Source: Branchiostoma floridae (lineage: Eukaryota > Chordata > Leptocardii > Amphioxiformes > Branchiostomatidae). Taken from it: a stretch of DNA of 64,000 nucleotides. Of this stretch, positions 52,401 through 58,200 are shown piece after piece (the stretch's first letter is position 1; each line of letters opens with the position of its first letter). The translations under genes and the position numbers were made by a program. Location of the stretch: contig NC_049996.1 in the NCBI RefSeq assembly GCF_000003815.2, positions 2,785,516-2,849,515 on the forward strand. Reading direction: 5' to 3'. The notes beneath the pieces are model-generated. The model was not told where the DNA came from and ran no database searches. It worked only from the letters and a program-made list of their open reading frames with translations.

Positions 52401-52986
52401 CGACGTTTTCAGCAGCCATGTTGGGGTACCTACATCCGGGGTAGTACCAGGGTCGTCTGCGACGTTGCCTCCATCCGCGAGAGCAGCAATGGCGGGAACT
52501 TCAGGTCGCGCTCGTAGAGTGTCGTCTGACAGAGATTCTGTCTATGGTGAAGAACTGAAACAACTCAAGGCTGTATTGCAGCACTTTGAGTCGCTACAGC
52601 GATACAAGGAAGAGAAAATAGCCTCCAACAATTACGGAGAAACGAAGGAGAATCCTCACACTAGTGGAACATGGCCGCGGCAACAGTCACCCGCCAGTCG
52701 ACACCGTTTGTCTCGCGAGAGAAAACGAGACCCTTCGCCCAATCACACGGACTGTACCACAACGTACGACCGGCGACGTCATTCTCGCAAAGGTAGTTTA
52801 GAATCTGACACAAGCGTAGAGAACTCTGTAGTAGCTGTCTCAGCGCCTGAGTCTCCACAAGGTAGACTTTCCCGCCAAAATAGTCTGGAAAAGGAGAAGG
52901 AACTAGAAGGACATCTTCACGCATTGAGAAGGAAACACAAGTCAGGCCGCCTTAGTGCCAAGTCCAGCGATGAAGTTTACGTATAA
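15149..52986 (+). CDS. GRASP-like: Gene 1 (spliced, 7 coding exons): tamalin (GRASP)/CYTIP-family PDZ scaffold protein
   Basis: Exons 15149-15818, 20429-20543, 45585-45681, 50607-50706, 51252-51412, 51718-51781 and 52193-52986 join in phase to 2001 nt (666 residues plus stop). All introns are GT-AG. Residues 1-261 are polar, serine-rich and basic. Residues about 276-366 form a PDZ domain: ligand-binding loop GYGFQLQ (288-294), then the GGLQPGDVIMEVDNTNV segment and the IRRTGPSVRL helix/strand. The PDZ runs straight into a charged coiled coil (RRVRLQRRLEELKSDL, about 370-402). A PDZ followed at once by this arginine/leucine helix is the hallmark of tamalin/GRASP and CYTIP, which scaffold cytohesin Arf-GEFs and receptors at membranes (family knowledge). 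The tail (403-666) is polar and ends -DEVYV, a possible class II PDZ ligand; vertebrate relatives also end in PDZ ligands. The N- and C-terminal regions look longer than in vertebrate tamalin. The family call is firm; one-to-one orthology is not tested. Confidence 0.85.
17192..17429. mobile_element. CTCF-motif MITE, copy 1
   Basis: TIRs: left CCATTCCACTAGACGGCGAT, right (reverse complement) CTTCCACTAGCCTGTCGACC. The core on the minus strand reads 'tgttttgttgtcttttcact'. The left TIR at 17198-17210 is one mismatch from the CTCF consensus CCASYAGRKGGCR. Confidence 0.7.
18765..18970. repeat. Two-copy tandem repeat, about 103 bp
   Basis: Both copies read 'aatttggta.ttcg.aagtca', 'cgtagattttcatt.ctttta' and 'acattaatgccaaaacatg'. 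Confidence 0.85.
19394..19598. mobile_element. CTCF-motif MITE, copy 2
   Basis: Left CCATTCTACTATAGATTGCA and right reverse complement CCATTCCACTAGATGGCGAT. The right TIR holds a perfect CTCF consensus match at 19581-19593. Confidence 0.75.
20429..20543 (+). CDS. GRASP-like: Gene 1 exon 2
   Basis: 115 nt between acceptor ttttcag and donor aca|gtaagt. Joined to exon 1 it completes codon 224 and encodes AKHGDLKRSLSPQLGRYIKS and onward to residue 261, a basic segment just before the PDZ domain. Incoming phase 1 and outgoing phase 2 both match the neighbouring exons, and base composition shifts from AT-rich intron to coding-like. Confidence 0.8.
20995..21265 (-). repeat. SINE-like repeat B, inverted copy
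   Basis: Reads backward 'ggaaggtggagcccatccct', 'tacctccccgatcaaagtca' and a tRNA-like head region 'gaatcgaactcatgacctct'. It spans head to tail, in the first kilobase of intron 2. Confidence 0.65.
22622..22736. repeat. (GTA)n trinucleotide repeat, about 115 bp
   Basis: About 38 GTA units with two ATA interruptions toward the right end; gives poly-Tyr or poly-Thr spurious ORFs on the minus strand. Confidence 0.95.
22745..22985 (+). repeat. Dispersed element D (tail 'cataaccttg.c.aaggtaaa')
   Basis: Ordered blocks shared by all copies: 'tagcatgtccagaacacgag', 'gcagtaccat...agccgctaggaggcc', 'ccaacaaatacca', 'cccatagcttcttgggttat', then an A/C-rich run and 'cataaccttgacaaaggtaa'. Other copies are listed separately. 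Confidence 0.75.
24667..25172. repeat. Three-copy tandem repeat, unit about 165 bp
   Basis: Units share 'ctattagttcac', 'tggcgttgcaaagaaaaaa', 'tctatgtttt' and 'aataaaatgcagcagacg'. Confidence 0.8.
25390..25480 (+). repeat. Dispersed element D fragment
   Basis: Carries 'cccattattgaaaattgacc', 'tttgttttcccgacccctag' and 'cacctaccaaatat' only. Confidence 0.55.
25493..25660. mobile_element. MITE, 'GGTATCTCACTGCAC' family, left half
   Basis: Starts 'catggtatctcactgcacat' and continues through the shared core ('tacgttttgtgtattttgtt'), then stops before a right TIR. Confidence 0.7.
27535..27740 (+). repeat. Dispersed element D copy
   Basis: 'gaaagccgctaggagaccag', 'tacccacctaccaaatatca', 'cacagcttcttaagttattt' and the tail 'cataaccttcttggcaaagg'. 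Confidence 0.7.
28606..29010 (+). repeat. SINE-like repeat B, compound copy with tRNA-like head
   Basis: Head 'ttcacgagttcgattaccga', then 'gggaaaggcactttgtacca', 'ggatgggccccaatatcgtg', 'gtggataacaacccactgcc' and tail 'ggactatctttacctttac'. Internal blocks occur twice, so two partial elements are merged. Confidence 0.7.
29547..29860. repeat. Two-copy diverged direct repeat, unit about 190 bp
   Basis: Both units contain 'gataccat.ttctgatgtg', 'cctaga.a.attgatac', 'ctttccttatc' and 'ctgctgctt'. Confidence 0.7.
30027..30300 (+). repeat. SINE-like repeat B, complete-looking copy
   Basis: tRNA-like head 'gaatggcctagtggatagtc' (A box) and 'cacgagttctagatg' (B-box position), then the body 'gtgtaaaaatgggtacctaa' and tail 'gggactacctttacctttag'. 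Confidence 0.75.
30299..30530 (+). repeat. Duplicated segment carrying a repeat B tail
   Basis: A roughly 58-bp sequence (tttagtttacag...agggggc.tcattct..) occurs at 30299-30357 and again at 30468-30524. The repeat B 3' part lies between, suggesting a tandem segmental duplication. Confidence 0.7.
30866..30984. repeat. (TG)n microsatellite
   Basis: About 120 bp of TG with GTGCGTTTG variants. Confidence 0.95.
32639..32861. mobile_element. CTCF-motif MITE, copy 3
   Basis: Left ATTCCACTAGGACGGAGACC, right reverse complement AATTCCACTAGATGGCGATC. Perfect CTCF consensus at 32846-32858. The core contains 'ttcagtcatacttgtacatt' and 'tcaatggttacacag'. Confidence 0.75.
33510..33572. repeat. Two-copy C-rich direct repeat
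   Basis: 'aacgcccccctccccacgtc' occurs twice about 33 bp apart. Confidence 0.8.
34693..34720 (+). promoter_or_regulatory. Nuclear-receptor-type half-site cluster (DR3)
   Basis: GGGTCA (34693-34698), AGGTCA (34706-34711) and AGGTCA (34715-34720); the last two form a DR3, a VDR-type arrangement in known biology. Sits in intron 2; function unproven. Confidence 0.35.
34965..35350. repeat. TACTC/TACTG pentanucleotide minisatellite
   Basis: Nearly 400 bp of ACTCT and ACTGT pentamers, with TACTG dominating at both ends and TACTC in the middle. The ORF across it is an artefact. Confidence 0.95.
36089..36108. repeat. Poly-G tract
   Basis: About 18 consecutive G. Similar tracts lie near 19268, 39811, 42738 and 48987. 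Confidence 0.9.
36110..36330 (-). repeat. Dispersed element D, inverted copy
   Basis: Reverse blocks 'gatatttggtaggtgg', 'ataatggacctccaagcggc' and 'ctgcatatgctatgg'. Confidence 0.7.
36678..37070 (-). repeat. Seven-unit tandem array of tRNA 3'-half-like (B-box) repeats
   Basis: Units start at 36678, 36732, 36791, 36849, 36904, 36964 and 37012 (spacing 48-60). Each begins GGGAATCGAACCCGGTACC-like, then 'accagactggtacagctagc'. On the minus strand units 4 and 7 contain a perfect B box GGTTCGANTCC, the Pol III/TFIIIC element; others have one or more changes. No A box is seen in the units. Confidence 0.8.
37484..37565 (-). repeat. tRNA-like SINE head
   Basis: Minus strand: A-box-like 'tagccaagtgggttaagtgt', 'tcgccttgcagttaagttgg', B box 'gagttcgatccccgg'. 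A good tRNA-like outline but no clean cloverleaf, so a SINE rather than a functional tRNA. Confidence 0.6.
38303..38541. mobile_element. Diverged copy of the 2866-3078 MITE
   Basis: Left 'acttcacctttattcgcggg', right 'acaacggatataggttaccc' then 'tgtggataaagtga' match both TIRs of that element. Confidence 0.7.
39835..40045. repeat. Polypurine (GAAA)n-rich tract
   Basis: About 200 bp with very few pyrimidines on the + strand, including 'gaaagaaagaaagaga'. It follows a G tract at about 39811. Such tracts can form triplex (H-DNA). Confidence 0.75.
40180..40465 (+). repeat. Dispersed element D copy with (AC)n tail
   Basis: Blocks 'aacaagccgctagggagaga' and 'acctaccaacatactaaata', then (AC)n at 40351-40412 replacing the usual A/C-rich run, then 'cataaccttggcgaaggaaa'. 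Confidence 0.75.
41207..41715. repeat. Minisatellite with direct and inverted units ('GGGGGCATGTTGGCC')
   Basis: The right half repeats 'ggcatgttggccct' and 'ggcctatgtaggccc' in forward orientation; the left half carries the same words inverted ('aggccaacatgcccccac'). Confidence 0.7.
42010..42235 (-). repeat. Dispersed element D, inverted copy
   Basis: Reverse blocks 'taatgatatttggtatgtag' and 'cctagacatgctatggtctt'. A (TG)n run at 41959-42020 abuts it. Confidence 0.7.
43655..43900 (+). repeat. Dispersed element D copy
   Basis: 'catggtcatatcttgtatag', 'aacacgagatattaaaaaaa' and 'cacgaaatttgatgacactc'; the tail is degraded. Confidence 0.65.
44183..44525 (+). repeat. SINE-like repeat A, copy with tRNA-like head
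   Basis: Head 'gatgtccctgtagctcaatt' and B-box-like 'tcctggttcaatcctggg', then body 'gttaaaggggaatggctagc' and 'acccctccctgtaaaaatac'. Best-preserved copy of repeat A. Confidence 0.75.
44530..44625. mobile_element. MITE truncated by the assembly gap (same family as 5253-5437)
   Basis: Starts after TA with GCCTCCATAGCTGGCTCTCT and matches the 5253 element inward ('tttgctggccatttcttttt', 'actgggtcgc'), then ends in Ns. Confidence 0.75.
44626..44725. other. Assembly gap (100 N)
   Basis: Exactly 100 Ns, a common placeholder for a gap of unknown size. It lies in intron 2, next to an inverted-repeat MITE. Confidence 0.98.
44786..45600 (+). repeat. Tandem repeat containing copies of the exon 3 splice acceptor
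   Basis: Diverged units built on 'agtgctacgtc', 'ctgacgttttgtgttagaat' and 'gtt.ctctaacag'. The last unit (about 137-141 bp) is nearly duplicated: 45370-45466 plus 45000-45046 against 45467-45605. Both contain tgtttctccag|TGCTACGTCG. Confidence 0.8.
45047..45369. mobile_element. MITE with CAGGG termini and 5-bp target duplication
   Basis: Ends CAGGGATAAACAAGT and, reversed, CAGGGTTGAACAAGT. ATGTT flanks both sides (45042-45046 and 45370-45374). The tandem copy at about 45508-45520 shows the unoccupied site with a single ATGTT. The interior is AT-rich with 'gggcaagtg' and 'cttgcccg' words in opposite orientations. Confidence 0.85.
45585..45681 (+). CDS. GRASP-like: Gene 1 exon 3 (start of PDZ domain)
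   Basis: 97 nt between acceptor tttctccag and donor CAG|gtgggg. It encodes residues 262-294 and ends in the PDZ carboxylate-binding loop GYGFQLQ. It lies about 25 kb from exon 2 and is preceded by tandem copies of its own acceptor and first bases, one of them nearly perfect at 45448. Confidence 0.85.
46245..46480 (+). repeat. Dispersed element D copy
   Basis: 'gtccagaacacgagatatta', 'acccacataccaaatatcaa' and the tail 'gtggtgaaggaaa'. Confidence 0.65.
46900..47085. repeat. Periodic 'CGTAA' motif stretch
   Basis: 'acgtaaggcgtagg', 'cccgtaattcgtaggg', 'acgtaaatcgtagcg', 'tagcgtaattgcc', 'tagcgtaatacatagg' and 'cagcgtaaatcgatg' recur about every 30-45 bp. Confidence 0.5.
48440..48745 (+). repeat. 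Dispersed element D copy (double)
   Basis: 'cagtgccatgataagccgct' and, further on, 'gcatgtccaggacaaaagaa' and 'cagtgccaagattgaccgcc' suggest two overlapping copies. Confidence 0.6.
50607..50706 (+). CDS. GRASP-like: Gene 1 exon 4 (PDZ core)
   Basis: 100 nt between acceptor tttttttcag and donor CCAG|gtatgt. It encodes residues 295-327, including YATYVNKVIPDGPGHVGGLQ, the central PDZ strands and the turn before the GD motif. Phases match exons 3 and 5. Confidence 0.9.
51252..51412 (+). CDS. GRASP-like: Gene 1 exon 5 (end of PDZ and start of coiled coil)
   Basis: 161 nt between acceptor cttgttgtag and donor CTCAAG|gtgagc. It encodes GDVIMEVDNTNVEREGAKS, then helix 2 and the last PDZ strand, then the arginine-rich helix VRRVRLQRRLEELK. 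This PDZ-to-helix junction is the strongest family signature in the gene. Confidence 0.9.
51718..51781 (+). CDS. GRASP-like: Gene 1 exon 6 (coiled coil)
   Basis: 64 nt between acceptor ccgtttcag and donor GACGG|gtgagt. It encodes SDLCTKKLELMDLVEKEREL, continuing the heptad-like helix from exon 5. In tamalin/CYTIP the matching helix is reported to bind cytohesins (family knowledge). Confidence 0.85.
52193..52986 (+). CDS. GRASP-like: Gene 1 exon 7 (C-terminal region and stop)
   Basis: 794 nt from acceptor tattttacag to TAA 52984-52986, residues 403-666. It is rich in S, P, K and R (for example KLSPGSQHGSPTKDLSPTKS). A predicted helix YGEELKQLKAVLQHFESLQR lies in the middle and the end is -SSDEVYV. 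Repeated SP/RxxS motifs suggest phosphorylation. No other globular domain is visible. Confidence 0.85.
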
Positions 52987-54204
52987 TATAAGTTGTACGT
53001 AGACTTCATGTTGTTGTAAATAAACAATATTAGGTTTAAAGAGAGGTAAACAACACATTCATCAATATTCAGGAGTCATTAATTGTACAAGAACCATCTC
53101 ATGAGGCTACTAGTGTAGCCTTCGCAAACGTAGAGGCCGATTTTCGTTTTCCAAAACGGTCGTCACCTCTTAAAACGGCCGTTGCCAATTTCTGTGTACA
53201 CACGCTGTGATTGGGCAATTTCTAAATGTTGATTTACATACGCTTTGCTTCTGGTAAGCCCCCCTCCCCAAAAAAGTTATGAAATGCTGAGACATAGCAA
53301 CGACCGTTTGAAGTGGCAACGACCGTTTGCAAGGCGAAAAAACGCGCTCCGTATAGACCCTTCTGTACAAAATTGTCACTTTAGAATGCTGTCGACGTAT
53401 TTATACTAGAACCTTTGGATATCAATGAAACATTTGGCTGCCATGACATGCGATACCTCTCTAGTCTCTACTGTTGGAAAAAAAGTTCAGTCAGAAACGA
53501 AAACTGAAAACTTCTGTAGAAATAAGGTTTAGAACAAGGTTCTATTGTGTTCATCTTGCATTTTCCTTTTTTTAATTCTCGCACGATGTTTGAAACACTG
53601 AAACTTATCTTTACTTTGTTTGATGCAAAGAAGAACTACTTCTAAAGTTGTTTGGCATTAAAAAGTACCATTGGTAAAAAGGAAACAACACATAAATACA
53701 GGAAAACAAGAAAGTGAAATTTCTTTTTTTATTTGGGGCGTCACAAAAGATTGTTCAACGTCCAAGTTGTCTTACTTTTAACAATGGTTATAACATTGGT
53801 TTCAAAAACATTGGTTTCAAAAACTAAACAATAAAAGAAATGGTACAAGATATTTTTGTTTTGTCTTAGGGAAACAACTTAAACCGAACAAGTATACTTT
53901 TAAAGAGTAGACCCGAAAAATATTAACTTATTAGAGATATGAAATTTCTCTACATTCTTATCAACTGTACCGTTCCAATTTTTGAACGGTTTTATTTTCA
54001 ATGTCATTTTATGACCTGAAAAGATTCAGACATTGTTCCTTTCTTTGTATGGATTTCTCTCGCTGTCCTTGTATATTGTTGTATTTAAAACGTATTTGCA
54101 GTTGTGGACGCTAAAAAGTGATGTATTATATTATAATATTGTTTGTTCATTGTGTTCACAGTTGCTTATTTATTATTACTGGATAAGAAAACAAGTGTAA
54201 TAAA
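52987..54204 (+). other. Gene 1 3' UTR with candidate poly(A) signals
   Basis: AATAAA occurs at 53019-53024, only 33 nt after the stop, and at 54199-54204, followed by a GT-rich downstream element (ggctggttccttgtg). The distal site looks better formed. If it is used, the 3' UTR is about 1.2 kb and contains the MITE at 53118-53360. No ORF of interest is present. Confidence 0.5.
53118..53360. mobile_element. MITE in the gene 1 3' UTR / downstream region
   Basis: Left part holds 'aaaacggtcgtcacctctta' and 'aaacggccgttgcca', right part the inverse 'gcaacgaccgtttgaagtgg' and 'caacgaccgtttgc'. Ends 'ccttcgcaaacg' and 'tttgcaaggcg' are inverted relative to each other. Confidence 0.65.
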
Positions 54205-54290
54205 GGCTGGTTCCTTGTGTAAATACATGTTGGTCGCTTGTTTTGATTCAACAATATCCAATTATGATATGTTCTACTGATTAGGCTATG

Positions 54291-54661
54291 TTGATTCAGT
54301 TATATGGATGACATCATAGCTCTGGCAAGCGTGTGAAAAAAACTGTAGACAAAAAAGAAGCTGCCTTCATCGTGAAATCTCAGTGGTCAGGAAGGTGAAA
54401 CAAATTACTATAAACACAGAGTATGGTATACCGAACAACAGATTCTTAATTTTTGCTCTTTCACATCTTCTTTGGTTTTAGAATTGGCTTTGACATTCTA
54501 ATACGTTAGTATCCGTTTTCCTATATTCCTTTGCAAATCTACGGCATACATTTGCCACTTTTACAGCTACTTTGTACGATGTACAGTATGGTAAACAAAA
54601 TTTTTTGGGAAATAGACAAAAATTGATGCGCACGTGGATGTCATCCATATAATCGAATCAA
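54291..54661. mobile_element. MITE, complete, in the convergent intergenic region
   Basis: Left TTGATTCAGTTATATGGATG and reversed right TTGATTCGATTATATGGATG, both continuing ACATC; two mismatches in 25. Non-coding. A related partial copy is at 3394-3690. Confidence 0.85.
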
Positions 54662-55299
54662 GATGGCCTTAACAGTCATAGATGGCACTTAGCATTAGCT
54701 ATTGGGATCTGAAAATGTTGGGTGATTTTGCCCAAACATAGTCATCTGCTTGAAGCTTGTCTACTACAAGATCACTTCCAATAAAGTGAAACACACATTC
54801 ACTGCTAACTCTAGAACTGCTTGGATTTGAGAAGAAAAAAAGCAATTGGCTACGCTGGAAATTTGAAGTATTTTAAGTTTAACATATTTGTTACAGATTA
54901 GAACAAAATGTTTAAAGACAATATATCTCTACAATGAGATAAGATTCAAATATTGCTAAGGACCTTTCAAGTGACATCCATCACTCTTCTTCCACTAAAA
55001 TGAACATAACGTTTTCTTAGCATTGATTTGTTATGCAAGTTTAATCTACTACTTCTAGTAGCGACACCAAAGAAGAGCGATAGAAATCACTCGAAATGTC
55101 TGGAAGTAAACTCCGAATTTCATCCAGTTGTAAAGAATGATTTGTCTTTACAGATTATTTACCTGGTTGCCTAACTTTCATATTAAAGCACATGATTTAT
55201 GCATTGTTTGATCCCATGTGGCACAACAAGGCACTTGCCCATTACATGGACAACTTCTCACACAGCTTTCCATCACAATTAGATGAGAGTTTCTTTTTT
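54662..55299. other. Convergent intergenic spacer
   Basis: Contains at 54967-55190 an inverted-repeat arrangement of the 14175 repeat ('gtgacatccatcactcttct' forward, 'cactcgaaatgtctggaagt' later). No ORF of interest. Confidence 0.5.
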
Positions 55300-58200
55300 T
55301 CACATGAAGTTCATGAACTTGTACAGTACGAAGCCGCCATGTTGGAATCCACACGTCACGAAGCGCTGGTCACGTGACACGTCCATGCATGCCGGGATAG
55401 ATTGCAGTCGACACTGAGACACAGTTCGCCCCGTGGTTGTTTCTAGCACGGCCAGGGTACCGGCTTGGGTGACGCACACAATGTACTTCTCTTCACAGAG
55501 AAATCTCGACGATAATACAGAACTTTCGCTCAGTCCGAAAGCACAAACTTGACCACCGTTGTTTGAGTCCCATGCGTGAATGGTTCCATCCGCTGCAGAC
55601 GATAGAATCAGTCCTGACGGACTGAACTCGCACGAAGTAACACAGCTCGCATTCTGTGCTTTCAAACTGAACAGTCTTGCTCCACTTTCCACGTCCCATA
55701 GTCCAACAACCCCATCTTTCCCGCCACTGGCAAGTTGGCACGAGTCAGCAGAAAAACTGAGGCATGTGATAACGTCACCGTGGCCTCTGCAGACGACTTT
55801 TGGCTCAGCGTTGTCAGGAGACCAGAGGATGAGTTTTCCCGCCCTGTCTCCTGACGCCAGGGTTTGTGAGTCCGGCGAAAAGGCACAACAGGACACTCCG
55901 TCGGAGTGGCCCTCGAAAATGGCGCTCTCTATGCGTTTCTTGCCTTCTAGGTTGCCCCCAACGTCCCAAACGCACAGGGTTGTGTCCGTACTGCCAGCAG
56001 CGACTATAGCATTGTCCGGAGAGAGCGCCATGCATGTGATTCGGAAGTAAGCATGCCCTTTGAGCAAGCGGTGTCTCTCTCTACGCATATCCCAAACTTG
56101 GAGCGAGTTCGTCCCCGCTAGTGCCACAAGCCGTGCTCCATCCAGAGAGAACACACACCGAGGCGGGCATTTTGATTCCACCTTCTTCATTTCAATCTTG
56201 GAGATGTATCTTCCCTTGTTGTAACACAGTCCTCGTTTCAGGTCTCCCTTCTGAGAATCCCAGACGGTTAACGTGCCGTTCTCCCCGTGTTCGCACGTTA
56301 CAAGTTCTTTGGAGTTGGACGAGAACGCGCAAGTCATGATCCCGTGCGTTCTGGCATCTTGGTTTACATTTGCAGTACCGTCCTCTTCCGCTAGGTTAAG
56401 TAGGCTCACTCTACCATCTTCTCCACAAACCCAAACGTAGTCGCCTTTGGTAGCACAGCAACTGATGTAGGAACTATCCGGCACGAAGACTTTGTTCACT
56501 CGAAGAGTTCGAGTAGATGTAGCGTACAGCCTCCCGTTTTGGTCCGTCTCGTTGTTTTTTCCGCGGCAAGCGGAAATGACGTAATCGTCGGTCACGTGAC
56601 AGCTGCTGACGCCGCCATGATGGTTTTCGACACTCCCGAGTTCTTCAAAAGATTCCAAGTCCAAGACTCGCACACTGGTGTCGCTTTTGTCTCCAACTAC
56701 ACACAAGAGACTATCTCTGGTGAAGATTTGTTTCAAGCCTCCGTCAAAGTTGATCTTTCTGAGCTTATGTCCAGTTTGCACGTCCCATACGTTGAGAGAC
56801 TTGTCTCTGCACCCAACCACAACATTTTCTCCATTTTGCACGAAACAGCAGCACTGTATCGGGGCCTGGTGGTCACCGAGTGACATGCAGTTCTTCAGCA
56901 ACAGTTGGTCGCCACATGACGGACTGGTCTCTCTTTCAAGGTCAAACAGTTTGACCTTGAAGATGTCTTCGGGAAGGTCAGACAAGGAGACACCCGACAA
57001 GGAGTAGTCAACGTTCAGAAACATTGCGAACTTGTTGCCTGATTCAGGAAAAGCGTAAATGGTGGGAGTTGCCATGGAGTCTGGAAACGCAGGTGGTTCG
57101 AATGCGACAAGTTCTCCTTCAGTGTTTAGTGCGTGAGTGGACGACCCGAAGAAAATATGTCTGCCTCCAGGCAGGAACGTACACTGTCGAACTTCTGGAA
57201 AGTCAGTTTCGAACAGTCCCATCACTTTTCCTGTGAATGGACGAAATACACGGACCTTTCCTTGCGAATCTCCGCACGCGAAAAATTTCCCGTCTGAGGA
57301 GACATCACAATCCAAGATGGCCGCCGCGCGAGTTGCGAATGACGTCACTGCCCCAAGGCATTGTGGTTGTTCGGTGACTTTCTGCAGCCAAGGTCTGCGT
57401 TCACGGTCAAGGTAGGTGTTGGCAATATGTCTATCGCTTCCTAGTTTGCTGTCGTTTGCGGCTATTGAGACAAAATTGTCCGGATTGTCAATAATAGTGT
57501 CTGCGTTTCGAAGAAGCAGGTTTCTGAAGCGGTCAACCGTCGCTCTCCCCTCGGTGGAAAGGCTCTTGCACCCCGAAGCGATGGTGTACTCGTCAACCAT
57601 ATCATACACGGAGAGCGGGTCGGTCTCGAGTCGGACTCTGATGTGGTGAACGTTACAGAACAATGACGTGACGTCACTGCCAAACTGCTGGGCCCGAACA
57701 CAGTGGTACATTCCATGACGTATGGCGTACCTGGCCGTAGCTCCTGACGTAGGCCTGACGTCATCACCTCTCATTTCCGCCATGATGTTTTGGACGGCTT
57801 CTTTGGACACTCGAGCCAACACGGCATGCCCTTGTTCAATGTCAACCCGGTGCTTACTTTCCGTGGTTGCAAGCCATGATTTCATTCCCGGAGCAAGCGA
57901 GAGACTCTCACACTTACTTCTTGCCAGCTTCCCTAACTGTGCAAACGCCTGCTTCTGGAATGCTGGGTTGACTTTCTCTTCCGTCAGAATGTAACCAAGA
58001 ATGTCTTTGTGTACAGGTTCCTTGGCCGCCGAAAGGCACCCTAACAAAGCAGAGAACAGCTTCTGGCCCAGGAAGGTGTATACACTGTCAACGATTGCCA
58101 TCTTCACCTTCATCAGTCCCGTTGGTAGTTTGTTGAGGGTCTTGTTGGTAAGATCATGTTCTACCAAGAAGTTTACCAGCTGGAAATACCCCAACCTACC

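Noticed and set aside
53828-53836. AATAAA near 53830 as the main poly(A) signal
   Set aside because: Possible, but lacks a clear GT-rich downstream element compared with 54199.
55580-56050. 156-codon ORF on the + strand
   Set aside because: Antisense shadow of the WD40 region of gene 2.
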